From assembly GCF_002022665.1 (NCBI RefSeq), contig NZ_CP019788.1, positions 124,001 through 188,000 on the forward strand: a stretch of 64,000 bases of DNA, in the 5' to 3' direction. Source of the DNA: Bartonella sp. JB63. GTDB lineage: Bacteria; Pseudomonadota; Alphaproteobacteria; Rhizobiales; Rhizobiaceae. The position numbers were made by a program, and so were the translations under genes. The number at the start of each line of letters is the position of its first letter. Within the stretch, counting starts at the first letter, position 1. A model generated the notes under the pieces. The model was not told where the DNA came from. It made no database searches and saw only the letters and a list, made by a program, of their open reading frames with translations. Shown piece by piece: positions 47,108-56,403 of the stretch.

Positions 47108-47746
47108 ATGACATTGGTTGTTTCTTTAAAATCTACTGATTTGGCTGCCTTGCTTTGTAGTCGTATTTGCCACGATTTAATTTCTCCTATTGGTGCTATT
47201 CAAAATGCTATGGAGCTTTATGATGAAGGAGGTGCTGATGAAGATGCTTTGCGATTAGTGCGTTTATCTGTTGCCAATGCTTCTGCACGTTTACAATTTG
47301 CGCGATTAGCTTTTGGATCTGCGGGAGGAGTAGAGGATAAAATAGATACGGATTTTGCTAAGCAGGTTTCTCAGCAATACATGAAAGAAAAAAAGGCAAT
47401 TTTGAAATGGCAAGCTTCTTCTTTTTTTCTACCAAAAGACGAAGTTAAGCTTTTACTCAATTTATTGTTGATTACAAATACAATAGTTTCTCATAGTGGT
47501 GAAATAAGTGTTATAATTTTACAAGATACATATAAACGTGTATTTCGGTTCGAAGTTTGTGGTAAAATATTGCGCACCCCTTCCCATTTTATTGAATTAT
47601 ATAGCGGAAAAATATCGGAAGAGCTAATCGATGCACGTGTTGTTCAATTATATTATACGATATTACTTGCTGAGATAACAGCTATGAAAATAAGCATACA
47701 TGAAACCAGTGACTGTATTATTTTAGAAAGTGTAAAGAAACTTTGA
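47108..47746 (+). CDS. chpT: Histidine phosphotransferase ChpT
   Basis: ChpT passes phosphate from the CckA kinase to the cell-cycle regulators CtrA and CpdR. The dimerisation helix holds the phospho-accepting His in SRICHDLISPIGAIQNAMEL (H22). The C-terminal degenerate ATPase-like domain follows. 212 aa. It lies convergent to ctrA, its phosphorylation target, with one shared terminator hairpin between them. Confidence 0.9.
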   Translation: MTLVVSLKSTDLAALLCSRICHDLISPIGAIQNAMELYDEGGADEDALRLVRLSVANASARLQFARLAFGSAGGVEDKIDTDFAKQVSQQYMKEKKAILKWQASSFFLPKDEVKLLLNLLLITNTIVSHSGEISVIILQDTYKRVFRFEVCGKILRTPSHFIELYSGKISEELIDARVVQLYYTILLAEITAMKISIHETSDCIILESVKKL

Positions 47747-47836
47747 ATAAGGCGAAGTCTCTCATTATATTGGAGAAAAGTAACGGGTTTCTATGGATGA
47801 ATGATAGTTGTAGGATTTTTATCGATATATAACAAA

Positions 47837-47867
47837 AAAATCTCAGTATGTAACTATCTGAGATTTT
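47837..47867. terminator. Bidirectional terminator between chpT and ctrA
   Basis: AAAATCTCAG and CTGAGATTTT make a perfect 10-bp stem with an 11-base loop. It is flanked by A residues on the left and T residues on the right, and so can serve both converging genes. Confidence 0.85.
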
Positions 47868-47885
47868 AATAGTGATGTTTTTTGC

Positions 47886-48587
47886 TTAAGCAGTTTTTCT
47901 TATATTTTCTTCAACCGGGTCACGCAACACATAGCCACGTCCCCAAACTGTATCAATATAATTTACACCCGAAGATACCGCATCCAGTTTTTTCCGCAGT
48001 TTACAGATAAAGACATCAATAATTTTAAGTTCAGGTTCGTCCATACCCCCATAGAGATGATTGAGAAACATTTCTTTAGTAAGTGTGGTGCCTTTGCGTA
48101 GAGATAGCAGCTCTAGCATCTGATATTCTTTCCCTGTTAAATGAACAGGATGGCCTGCAACTTCAACTGTTTTAGTATCGAGATTAACAGTGAGATCACC
48201 GGTGATAATAACTGATTGTGCATGACCTTTAGAGCGGCGTACAACAGCATGAATACGCGCAATTAATTCATCTTTATGAAAAGGTTTAGTCATGTAATCA
48301 TCAGCTCCAAAACCAAAGCCACGAACTTTATCTTCAATACCTCCCATACCAGAAAGAATAAGCACAGGAGTTTTTATTTTTTCCAGCCGTAATGTCCTTA
48401 AGACATCATAACCTGATATATCAGGAAGATTCAGATCAAGCAAAATGATATCGTAATCATAGAGTTTACCTAAATCTATACCTTCTTCACCCAAATCAGT
48501 AATGTAGACATTAAAGTTTTCTGATTTTAGCATCAATTCGATGCTTTTAGTGGTTGTTTTATCATCTTCAATTAACAATACGCGCAT
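47886..48587 (-). CDS. ctrA: Cell-cycle response regulator CtrA
   Basis: CtrA is the master regulator of the alphaproteobacterial cell cycle and activates division and motility genes. The receiver domain starts [20 protein letters not shown], with phosphoacceptor D51 ([10 protein letters not shown]) and the switch lysine in DDYMTKPFH. The DNA-binding winged helix includes [20 protein letters not shown] and [11 protein letters not shown]. 233 aa. AGGGA precedes the ATG by five bases. It is convergent to chpT and close to the CtrA inhibitor gene sciP. Confidence 0.97.
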   Translation of the reverse strand: MRVLLIEDDKTTTKSIELMLKSENFNVYITDLGEEGIDLGKLYDYDIILLDLNLPDISGYDVLRTLRLEKIKTPVLILSGMGGIEDKVRGFGFGADDYMTKPFHKDELIARIHAVVRRSKGHAQSVIITGDLTVNLDTKTVEVAGHPVHLTGKEYQMLELLSLRKGTTLTKEMFLNHLYGGMDEPELKIIDVFICKLRKKLDAVSSGVNYIDTVWGRGYVLRDPVEENIRKTA

Positions 48588-49120
48588 TTCATTCCCTCAT
48601 TTCGCTCCTCCCGAATCAAGCGGAGCCTTTTTATTTCGTAACAGTTATTAAAATGACTGTTCATAAAAAATAATTCATAAAATCAAACACTTAACATTGA
48701 AGTGCTTATGAATAGTCCAGCAGTACGCGCAACAATTGCCGCTGTTTCCCCCACTATCTTAGATAGTGGTTAACAAAATATTTTTATTTTTGAAAGAGTT
48801 TAATAAAATTATTTTAGAAAAACTTTTTATTTTCTTAAATTCTGTAGGGAAGTCAGCATTATGTTTTGTTAATTTGTAACTTAAAAAGTTTTATAATTAG
48901 CTATTTTAAAATTTTTTATATTTATTTACCGAGATTTAAGTCTCTTTGATTTAGTAGAGACATAACATGAAAAAATAGTTAGTATTTTAAAGTAGGACTG
49001 CATTTGCAGGAGTTTTAAAATGCTACAGAAGTTTAAATTAAAAAATACTTTTTTCACTAAGAATTGAGGGTGTATATGAGCGCTAATGTGAGTTTTGGTA
49101 TAGTTAAGGAGTAGTTAGGT
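48588..49120. promoter_or_regulatory. Divergent control region ctrA / fliJ-like gene
   Basis: This 530-bp region should contain the promoters of ctrA and the divergent fliJ-like gene. A perfect inverted repeat CCACTATC-TTA-GATAGTGG is at 48751-48769. A CcrM-type GANTC site (GAATC) lies at 48613-48617, in the ctrA leader. In Caulobacter a GANTC site in the ctrA promoter couples its expression to replication; here that link is inferred. No perfect TTAA-N7-TTAA CtrA box was found by eye. Confidence 0.4.
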
Positions 49121-49507
49121 ATGAAACCACGGCAGAGTATGGTGCGATTAAAGATGTTTCAAGTGCGAGAGAAACGCCGTGAAATTACACAACTTGAGAT
49201 GATGATTACAGAATTTGAACGAATGGTATTAGAACTGGAAGAACAAATTGTTAATGAAGAGCGTAAATCTGGAAACAGTGATATTCATCATTTTGCTTAT
49301 TCAGCTTTTGCTCGTGCAGTACGACAGAGGCGTGATAATCTTAAGGTTTCGATTCGCGGTCTAAAGTTACAGAGAACAAATGCTGAAATTGCTTTAAAGG
49401 AAATTAATACAGAGCTTCAACGTGCGAAAATCCTTGAAAAGGAGGGGACTGGGACAGTAAATGATGATCATCATATTTTTACTCAACTTCGCTCGATGGC
49501 TGGATAG
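49121..49507 (+). CDS. FliJ-like coiled-coil protein
   Basis: The 128-aa protein is almost entirely helical and charged (VREKRREITQLEMMITEFER, ARAVRQRRDNLKVSIRGLKL), like flagellar export chaperones of the FliJ family. In Rhizobiales such a gene is found next to ctrA and a DUF1153 gene, as here. A direct role in flagellar export is likely but not shown; no other export gene is adjacent. Confidence 0.75.
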   Translation: MKPRQSMVRLKMFQVREKRREITQLEMMITEFERMVLELEEQIVNEERKSGNSDIHHFAYSAFARAVRQRRDNLKVSIRGLKLQRTNAEIALKEINTELQRAKILEKEGTGTVNDDHHIFTQLRSMAG

Positions 49508-49560
49508 TTAAAGCTGAAGATTATATGTAGATCTTTAAATTTTATGTGCTAAAATAAAAG

Positions 49561-49592
49561 TAAACCAGGCTTTTTCAAGCTTGGTTTATTTT
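49561..49592 (+). terminator. Terminator between the fliJ-like gene and sciP
   Basis: TAAACCAGGC and GCTTGGTTTA form a 10-bp stem with one G-T pair and an 8-base loop, followed by TTTTG. It lies between converging genes. Confidence 0.7.
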
Positions 49593-49629
49593 GAAATAAA
49601 ATTTTGAACCGGTATCATTTTTATAGCAA

Positions 49630-49905
49630 TTAATGCCTATATTGTTGGGTCTTGGTCGTCCTTAGTCCAGCTAAACCGTATTCATCAATCGAACTTTGCC
49701 ATGAAAGAAATTCTTCTAAGGTTAAAGTGTAACGTTGACAGGCTTCATCGAGACTTAATAATCCACCTCTCACAGCTGCAACGACTTCAGCTTTGCGGCG
49801 GATAACCCAACGCTTTGTCGTTGTAGGAGGTAAGTCGGTGATTGTAAGTGGACTTCCATCCGGGCCAATAACGTATTTCATTTGTAGTTTTATCAAATCA
49901 GTCAT
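49630..49905 (-). CDS. sciP: DUF1153 protein, CtrA inhibitor SciP
   Basis: SciP binds CtrA and blocks its recruitment of RNA polymerase in G1 cells. The DUF1153 core is complete: YVIGPDGSPLTITDLPP, TTKRWVIRRKAEVVAAVRGG, LLSLDEACQRYTLTLEEFLS, WQSSIDEYGLAGLRTTKTQQ. 91 aa from the first Met; an alternative start is MKYVIGPDG. Together with chpT and ctrA it forms a compact cell-cycle control cluster. Confidence 0.9.
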   Translation of the reverse strand: MTDLIKLQMKYVIGPDGSPLTITDLPPTTTKRWVIRRKAEVVAAVRGGLLSLDEACQRYTLTLEEFLSWQSSIDEYGLAGLRTTKTQQYRH

Positions 49906-50230
49906 TATATTTTCTACTTGTAATATTCAATAATCAGATGCGTTTATAAGGCGTGAGTTTTAAAAAAGAACTAAGTTCGTTTAAAGAAAAAATTAATAAA
50001 ACCAATTGCAGATATTATAAAAAATAAAACAATATTCTATGATATTTATAATAAATTTTTTTATGAAAGAATTTTCATTTTAATTTATTTCTTTATCATT
50101 TTAAGCTTTTTCTTTGACAATCTGATATCACTCGTTAGTTGTAGGAAAGACAAAAAAATAATATAGATAGCACATAATGCGTATAAGAATATTACATTAA
50201 GCGGGGATTTAAAAAGTAGAGAGTGAATGT
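49906..50230. other. Divergent intergenic region sciP / mnmA
   Basis: 325 bp, AT-rich, with the promoters of both flanking genes expected inside. No separate gene is supported. Confidence 0.45.
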
Positions 50231-51458
50231 ATGTTTTTAAATAGTCTTGATTTGCCAGGGCATCCTGAAAATTCTCGTATTGTTGTTGCAATGTCTGGAG
50301 GAGTTGATTCATCAGTTGTTGCAGGCCTCTTAAAAAAGAAGGTTATGATGTGGTGGGGATTACGTTGCAGTTGTATGATCACGGAGCTGCAACACATCGT
50401 GTAGGTGCATGTTGTGCAGGACAAGATATCGAAGATGCTCGCCGTGTAGCAGAAACTTTGGGTGTGCCTCATTATATTCTTGATTATGAGGAACGGTTTC
50501 GTGAAGCTGTTATTAATCCTTTTGCAGAAAGTTATGCTCATGGAGAAACACCAATTCCATGTGTTTCTTGCAATCAGACTGTTAAATTTGCTGATTTGTT
50601 AGAAACTGCATATGAATTAGGTGCAGATGCTTTGGCAACAGGTCATTATATTCGTAGTCGTATTCGTGGTGCACATCGTGCATTATTTCGTCCTCTGGAT
50701 GCTGATCGTGATCAGAGTTATTTTTTGTTTGCTACGACGCAAGAGCAAATTGACTATTTACGTTTTCCATTAGGTGATCTTTCAAAAGAGCGTGTGCGTG
50801 AAATAGCAGCCGAAATGGGTTTAGTTGTTGCTAATAAACACGATAGCCAGGATATTTGCTTCGTTTCACAGGGAAAATACTCTGATGTTATTACAAAATT
50901 ACGGCCAGAAGTAGTCAATCCGGGAGTTATTGTGCATATTGATGGGCAGATTTTGGGAGAACACTCAGGAATTTTTAATTATACTGTTGGTCAACGGCGT
51001 GGGATTGGTGTTGCGACGGGTGAAGCCCTTTATGTAATTTATCTTGATGTAGAAAATGCGCGCGTTATTGTTGGACCGCGTGAAATGTTGGAAACACGTA
51101 AGCTTTTTTACGTGATGTGAATTGGCTTGGTGATGAACAATTAGATAGTTTTCCTTTTGATGGTATTGATGTGGCAGTAAAGGTTCGTTCAACGCGTCCT
51201 CCACGTCCAGCACGTTTATATTATAAACAAGGATTATTTTCTGTTGATTTGTTGGAAAGTGAAAGTGGTATAGCACCTGGTCAAGCTTGCGTTCTTTATA
51301 ATGAAAATAGTCATGAAGCACGTATTCTTGGAGGTGGATTTATTACACATTCAGAGCGTGCAGCCGATACTGAAAAAATGTTAAAGCAAGTTTTGTGCAA
51401 TTTGGAAACGAAATCTTCTACTTTTTTCAAAGGTAAAACAACTGTTGCACGTAAATAA
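50231..51458 (+). pseudogene. mnmA: tRNA-specific 2-thiouridylase gene with two single-base frameshifts
   Basis: MnmA thiolates U34 of Lys, Glu and Gln tRNAs. The protein is spread over three frames: [20 protein letters not shown] (PP-loop), then [20 protein letters not shown] with the catalytic-Cys region [12 protein letters not shown] and [17 protein letters not shown], then the C-terminal domain starting [15 protein letters not shown]. The breaks are at A6 50332-50337 and T6 51104-51109. One more base in each run restores a 409-aa enzyme of normal length. MnmA is normally retained, so missed homopolymer bases in sequencing are the simplest explanation. If real, the cell lacks this modification or uses ribosomal slippage. 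Confidence 0.9.
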
Positions 51459-51507
51459 ATATATAAGATAAAAAATATCATCTGGTAATTTTTAAGCGTT
51501 AACGCCT

Positions 51508-52323
51508 TTAATTCAGTTTATCAAAATCAGCAAAATGTGCTAGGGCAAGACTTGATGCTGTAGCAACATTGATACTATCAAAGCTATAAGCCACAGGAAT
51601 CCGCAAAGTCTCTGATTTTTTTAGCACGTGTGCTGGTAAGCCATTACCTTCTGTTCCAAAAATAAGTGCAGTGTGTTTTATTGTTTTTGCATCTTTAAGA
51701 TAGCGCGGAGCAGAAGGGGAAAGCGCGTAAAGGTGAAAATCGGCATCGCTTAAAGCTGTGATAATGCTATCAATATCGTCACCTTGTGTATAAGGCACAT
51801 TTAAAGCCGCACCCGCAGAAACTCTGATTGATTTTCGGTAAAGAGGATCACATGAAGTTTTATCAACGATAATTCCAGTGCTAGCAAAAGCAGCTGCATT
51901 ACGGAAAATAGCTCCCATATTATCATGATTAGAGATGCCACATAAAACTGGAATTAAAGCTTTTTCGGGAAGATTTTGTAGAAACTCTTTTAATGATGGT
52001 AGTTTTTTACGTTTTCCAATGCCAAGCATACCACGATGGACATGAAAACCAGCAATATCATCCATAATTTTTTGTGGAACACAATAAATAGGGCATGTTG
52101 GTTTTGTTTCTTTTAAAATGGGCATAATTCCTAAAAGGCGAGCTGCAACAACAAGTAATGATAAGGTAGAAAATTCTTTTGAATGTAGCAATGCTGATAA
52201 TATCACTTTTCCTTCAGCAATAAATTGATGTTGTCGTCCAACGAGATCTTTTTCACGGATATTATGATAAGCTTCCAAACGCGGATCATTGGCTTCATGG
52301 ATTGTGGTGATATTTAAAGTCAT
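51508..52323 (-). CDS. TrmH/SpoU family RNA 2'-O-methyltransferase
   Basis: The 271-aa protein has an N-terminal substrate-binding part (GRQHQFIAEGKVILSALLHS) and the SPOUT catalytic domain with motif 1 NHDNMGAIFRNAAAF, motif 2 LIFGTEGNGLP and motif 3 IPVAYSFDSINVATASSLAL. The target (23S rRNA or a tRNA) cannot be decided. It stands alone, convergent to mnmA. Confidence 0.9.
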   Translation of the reverse strand: MTLNITTIHEANDPRLEAYHNIREKDLVGRQHQFIAEGKVILSALLHSKEFSTLSLLVVAARLLGIMPILKETKPTCPIYCVPQKIMDDIAGFHVHRGMLGIGKRKKLPSLKEFLQNLPEKALIPVLCGISNHDNMGAIFRNAAAFASTGIIVDKTSCDPLYRKSIRVSAGAALNVPYTQGDDIDSIITALSDADFHLYALSPSAPRYLKDAKTIKHTALIFGTEGNGLPAHVLKKSETLRIPVAYSFDSINVATASSLALAHFADFDKLN

Positions 52324-52417
52324 GTAGAATCTTTAACATTATTTTTTTAAAATCACTAGATATTGAATGGAAAGATTAAAGAAAACATTATTTTTAAAAT
52401 TTAAAGTAGAAAATTTA

Positions 52418-52448
52418 TTGACAATATACAATCATAGGTATATATAAT
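52418..52448 (+). promoter_or_regulatory. Strong sigma-70-type promoter for a structured RNA
   Basis: A perfect TTGACA (52418-52423) is followed by TATATAAT (52441-52448). The spacer is 17 bp if TATATA is the -10 element, or 19 bp for TATAAT. This is the best consensus promoter I see in the window. Confidence 0.7.
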
Positions 52449-52452
52449 GCAC

Positions 52453-52580
52453 ACCGAGTGCAGCAAATATATTGTTTTCATATCGGTTACGGGTCTTAGG
52501 TCCCCGCTATTTCCTAAGCCTGTAAATCCTTATTTAAAAGGGAAAAGAATCTGGGTTCCCAATGCCCAGATTCTTTTTTG
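52453..52580 (+). ncRNA. Candidate small structured RNA, about 125 nt
   Basis: Between the consensus promoter and a strong terminator lies a short non-coding unit with clear helices. ACCGA (52453-52457) pairs with TCGGT (52483-52487). TTACGGG-T-CTTAGG (52487-52500) pairs with CCTAAGCCTGTAA (52513-52525), with one bulged T and loop TCCCCGCTATTT. The terminator hairpin closes the unit. No reading frame of note is inside, and the next gene on this strand starts 500 bp later, so a free RNA is more likely than a leader. It is not a tRNA, tmRNA or SRP RNA by motif. I do not recognise a family. Confidence 0.65.
52544..52579 (+). terminator. Rho-independent terminator of the structured RNA
   Basis: AAAGAATCTGGG and CCCAGATTCTTT form a perfect 12-bp stem with a 9-base loop, running into six T residues. 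Confidence 0.9.
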
Positions 52581-53090
52581 TATTTTTATAGAGATATTTG
52601 TAGAATTTATTTTTCTCTAATTGTAAGATGATTTTTGCGATTATTTTTTTGTGAAGTTTTCTATAGTAATTATTACACTTTGAAAATATAAGGGAAACGT
52701 CACATCATAGCTTTTAGCGGCTTTTTTATACTTTGGCAATTATATCTATTCATGCTATAAGAGTGTTGTACAATATGCTAAGACAGCATATTTGAGTATA
52801 AAAAATTTTAGTTTCAATCAAAGATAATAGAGATAAAGCCATTAACAGCTCGACTGATTGTAGTTGGCAACCGTCGAAAATTGCCTTTTTATAAGTAATA
52901 TCTGAGTCGCTTATTATAAGAAAACTTATAATAAGATAGCGATAAAAGTTGATGCTTAATTGTAACAATTATTTTTTTTGTCTTGTATTTCTTATTATTT
53001 TAAGAGAGTGTTGGAAGGTATATTGGAAATATTATAAGATGTATCACTGAAAATATTATCGCTCATTGTAATCAAAAAGATCATTAAGTT
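52581..53090. other. Gene-free interval before the cation efflux gene
   Basis: About 500 bp, AT-rich. The one minus-strand frame here (72 codons) has no ribosome binding site or recognisable features. The promoter of the downstream gene is expected here. Confidence 0.45.
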
Positions 53091-53999
53091 ATGGATACAG
53101 AAATACAGATACAAAGATTGACTATATTGTCTATTTTGGTGGCTTGTATTGTTTTTTCTTTGAAGTGCTGGGCTTACTACATCACTAATTCAGTTGCTCT
53201 TTATTCTGATACATTGGAATCGATTGTCAATATTCTTGCAGCTTTAGCAGCGTGGTGGGCGGTTAAAATAAGTATGAAGCCAGCTGATAAAGACCATCCT
53301 TTTGGACATCATAAGGCAGAGTATTTTTCTGCTCTTCTTGAAGGTGTGTTGATCATTATTGCAGCAATTATGATTTTAAGAGAGGCATGGTTAGCATTCA
53401 TGATGGTTGAATTACCAAAAAAACCTGGGATATGGCTTGTTCCTTATTTTGTAGCATGTATTATAAATTTTTTTTGGGGATGGTTTCTTATTCGGCAGGG
53501 AAAAATTTACCGTTCTCCTGCTCTTAAAGCTGATGGAGTGCATTTAATGACAGATGTTTTAACTTCATTTGGCATTTTAATTGGTCTAGTTTCTGCTTTT
53601 ATAACTGAGTGGGCTATTTTGGATCCGATTTTGGCAATAATTGTTGCTATGAATATTCTTTTACAGGGAGGGAAGGTAATTTATAATGCGATTCAGGGTC
53701 TTATGGATGTTGGAGTTGAATTAAATGAAACTTTGTGGATCCGTGATCTTATTTCAGTTAGTGCACGTGGTGCAATTGAAGTGCATGATTTAAGAACACG
53801 TGTTGCTGGTAGGATTACTTTTATAGAGTTTCATTTAGTTGTACCAGCTGTAATGCAAGTTGGAGAGGCACACCAGATTTGCAATAATATTGAGAGTGTG
53901 CTTGAAAAGGAATTTAAGAACGTACGTGTTATTATTCATATAGAACCTGAAAATGAAGCTAAATTGCCTCTCAGAACAGCAGTTGTTTCTTTTGTGTAA
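53091..53999 (+). CDS. Cation diffusion facilitator family metal efflux protein
   Basis: This inner-membrane proton-coupled exporter of divalent metals (Zn, Fe, Cd or Mn) has 302 aa. The CDF signatures are YSDTLESIVNILAALAAWWA in TM2, DHPFGHHKAEYFSALLEG, and DGVHLMTDVLTSFGILIG in TM5, with the metal-site Asp/His residues present. A cytoplasmic C-terminal domain follows (GAIEVHDLRTRVAGRITFIE). It is a single gene; the metal cannot be assigned. Confidence 0.92.
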   Translation: MDTEIQIQRLTILSILVACIVFSLKCWAYYITNSVALYSDTLESIVNILAALAAWWAVKISMKPADKDHPFGHHKAEYFSALLEGVLIIIAAIMILREAWLAFMMVELPKKPGIWLVPYFVACIINFFWGWFLIRQGKIYRSPALKADGVHLMTDVLTSFGILIGLVSAFITEWAILDPILAIIVAMNILLQGGKVIYNAIQGLMDVGVELNETLWIRDLISVSARGAIEVHDLRTRVAGRITFIEFHLVVPAVMQVGEAHQICNNIESVLEKEFKNVRVIIHIEPENEAKLPLRTAVVSFV

Positions 54000-54650
54000 A
54001 GAAAGATTTTATTTTTTATAAACATGGAAACTTTTAAAGGCAGGGGTGTATGCTAAGTTTATTACTATTATTTTTTATAATTTTAAGAGTTAAAAATAAG
54101 TTGTAAAAACACGTAATCTTTTTAAAAGGCGTAAAAGAAAATTATTACTGATGCTTCTGCAATGATGAATATATCAATCAAAACAGAGAAAACTATTGAC
54201 ATTATTTTAGAATAAGATGAACTTTAGATTTATTATGTTCGGTGTCAATAACAGCCTTCACTAAAGAGATTATAAATCTTTCTTTTACGATTTTCTGATC
54301 ATTTTTATTACAAATGAATTTTTTCTTCTCTAAAAGAAACTAATGCAAGTGTTACTGCTAATTTCAGACAAGATAGGAAGAAAAGTATCCATTTTTAAAT
54401 GGGCTTTTTGTTTTTATATTGATGAATTATCTTTAATGTCTTTCTGCTCATATGGACAAACTGCATCACAATCTTATATAAATTAATAAAATTAAACTAA
54501 ATATGTTTATATGTTTCTATTACTTAATATTTAGTGATATTTTTTGAAATTCTCTTCTTCATAATTTACTCAATAGGAATTTTGATACAATAGTTAGCTA
54601 TTATTTACGATAGCACATCTTAATAAGAAAAATTATGCTTTCTTGAAATA
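54000..54650. other. Gene-free interval, possibly decayed sequence
   Basis: 650 bp between converging genes. No frame longer than about 40 codons, no RNA gene and no named remnant could be recognised. The length is unusual for converging genes and suggests eroded coding sequence. Confidence 0.4.
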
Positions 54651-55535
54651 TTAAAAATCAATTTTTTCAATGCATGCTATTTCATTATTGTGATTAATGA
54701 TACCATAACGTTGTAATTGGCATTGCCATTGATGGTGCGCATATTCAATAGTGAATAAGTTGAAATTTGCAGGGGGCCTTTTGCCTCCAAAAGATTGTGA
54801 TGCCGAAGCAACACCAACAATAGGAATCTTGCCCATTTTTCCTTCAATGATATTCAATGTAGGTAAATGAGTATGACCATGGAGAATAAGTTCACAACCA
54901 TGGTGTTTAATAACTTTTAGAAAACGCTCTATACCCCATAATTTTTTATGCCAAGAAGTAGCATGGTAAAAAGGAGGATGATGAATCGTTATAATACGAA
55001 AGAGACCACGTTTTGCAGCTTCATTTAAGAATTTGGACAAAATTTTTGCTTGTTGCTTATCAAAATAGCCTGCAGCTTGAAAAGGTGGTGTAGCAATAGC
55101 TGAAGAAGTACCTATAATCGCTATGTTATTGCGAATACGAATATAGGGAAAAGGTTTTTTTTGTGGGAAATCACTTTTGATCCAAGGTTGGAAGCAAGTA
55201 CAGGCTTTTTGGAATGCTCCGCGAACATAAGCATCGTGATTTCCAAATGTTAGGGAAATATTTTGAGGATTGTTTTGAGCAAATAACCAGCTGCGAGCTT
55301 GTGTAAATTCTTTATCCAAGGCAAGATTAATGAGGTCACCAGAAATCACAATATGATCAGGCTTTTTCTGTTTCAATGCGTGCATTAACGTTTCTAAAGT
55401 ATCTGTTTTCATTTGGTTGTGACGTTTTTTCTTCCAATTAAGATATCCAGTTAAACGCTTCCCACAAAGTTCGAATAAGGAAGGTTGTGGTAAAGGTGAA
55501 AGATGTACATCTGATATATGAGCAAGATAAAACAT
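54651..55535 (-). CDS. Metallophosphoesterase
   Basis: Calcineurin-like phosphoesterase, 294 aa. The metal-binding motifs are in order: HISDVHLSP, SGDLINLALDKE, LTFGNHDAY, ITIHHPPFY and LILHGHTHLPT. They form a complete two-metal centre. There is no signal peptide, so it is cytoplasmic or peripheral. The substrate is unknown; cyclic nucleotide or lipid phosphoesterase activity is possible. It is a single gene. Confidence 0.88.
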   Translation of the reverse strand: MFYLAHISDVHLSPLPQPSLFELCGKRLTGYLNWKKKRHNQMKTDTLETLMHALKQKKPDHIVISGDLINLALDKEFTQARSWLFAQNNPQNISLTFGNHDAYVRGAFQKACTCFQPWIKSDFPQKKPFPYIRIRNNIAIIGTSSAIATPPFQAAGYFDKQQAKILSKFLNEAAKRGLFRIITIHHPPFYHATSWHKKLWGIERFLKVIKHHGCELILHGHTHLPTLNIIEGKMGKIPIVGVASASQSFGGKRPPANFNLFTIEYAHHQWQCQLQRYGIINHNNEIACIEKIDF

Positions 55536-56019
55536 AGATCTAGCATAGCGTTGAAAATAATTTAAGCAATAAAAAATAGGAAAGAAAAGCCAGTTTTCTA
55601 TTTTACAGGAAATGAAAATTGTAAAATGAAAAACAGTTTGCTAAAGATATTAGATAAGTTTTGGGATATTGATTTTGATAGAATAAAATACTCGAAATAA
55701 ATTATTGCAAGGGTAGGAAGATGTTCTATGAGAAAATAAGTGATAGCGAATCAAAGCGTTTAAAATGAAAATGTTTGGTATTTTTGATTACGTGTGAATC
55801 TTTCTCACTATTATTCATGACAGATACATCATTTATTTCTCAATCTTTTTCTTCTTTTTTACAACTGGTAATACAATCAGTTGTTAGCCTGAAACAGCTT
55901 AACATGAGGTTCAGATTGAAAAAATTAATTAAATAATTTTTAGGACCTGTTCATTTTACGCGCGCAAGTTATTTGCTAAGAGAAAGTGGAAAACATGATC
56001 ACTGACTTTCTTTTATAGC
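55536..56019. other. Gene-free interval before the acetyltransferase remnant
   Basis: About 480 bp with no open frame. The start of the decayed acetyltransferase gene may lie in its right part, but I could not align it. Confidence 0.4.
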
Positions 56020-56380
56020 TTGCATTGAAGATTAGTTATTGGTTCAGTGAGGATGACTCCTGAAAAACACGTCTACAAACTGCTTATTTGTTGCGATTTC
56101 TTGTTGTACACTCTTATTATACAGATATTAGCATGGGAAGTAGCTTAATGCGTTTAACGTTAAAAGCAGCAGAAAATTACAAGGTTGCTTTGGTGATTTT
56201 GATTGGAGATGAAAAATATTATAGTCGTTTTGGGATTTAAAATATAAAACATGAATAAATACAGATATTTGCACCCGTAAAACCACAGCGATTAATTAGC
56301 TTTGGAATTACAAGAAGGTGTATTAGAAATGTTGGAGGGTAAATTATTGTTCGTGTTAAAGCATAAACCGCTTTCAAGTA
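56020..56380 (+). pseudogene. Decayed GNAT N-acetyltransferase (YhbS-like)
   Basis: Pieces of a GNAT protein are spread over different frames and broken by stops: GSVRMTP near 56040, then GSSLMRLTLKAAENYKVALV with ILIGDEKYYSRFGI ending in a stop near 56239, then IFAPVKPQRLI, and LALELQEGVLEMLEGKLLFV in another frame. Order and spacing match the YhbS type of acetyltransferase. Several separate lesions rule out a simple sequencing error. Confidence 0.75.
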
Positions 56381-56403
56381 GCTATAAAGTTACTCAGAAT
56401 TTT

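Noticed and set aside
50085..50312. 75-codon minus-strand frame overlapping the mnmA start
   Set aside because: It overlaps the conserved PP-loop coding region of mnmA and shows no independent coding signal.
52418..52580. Member of the Bartonella Brt RNA family
   Set aside because: As I recall them, Brt RNAs are longer and are followed by a small helix-turn-helix gene; no such gene follows here.
52750..52968. 72-codon minus-strand frame after the structured RNA
   Set aside because: No ribosome binding site, no family features, and composition like the surrounding non-coding AT-rich sequence.
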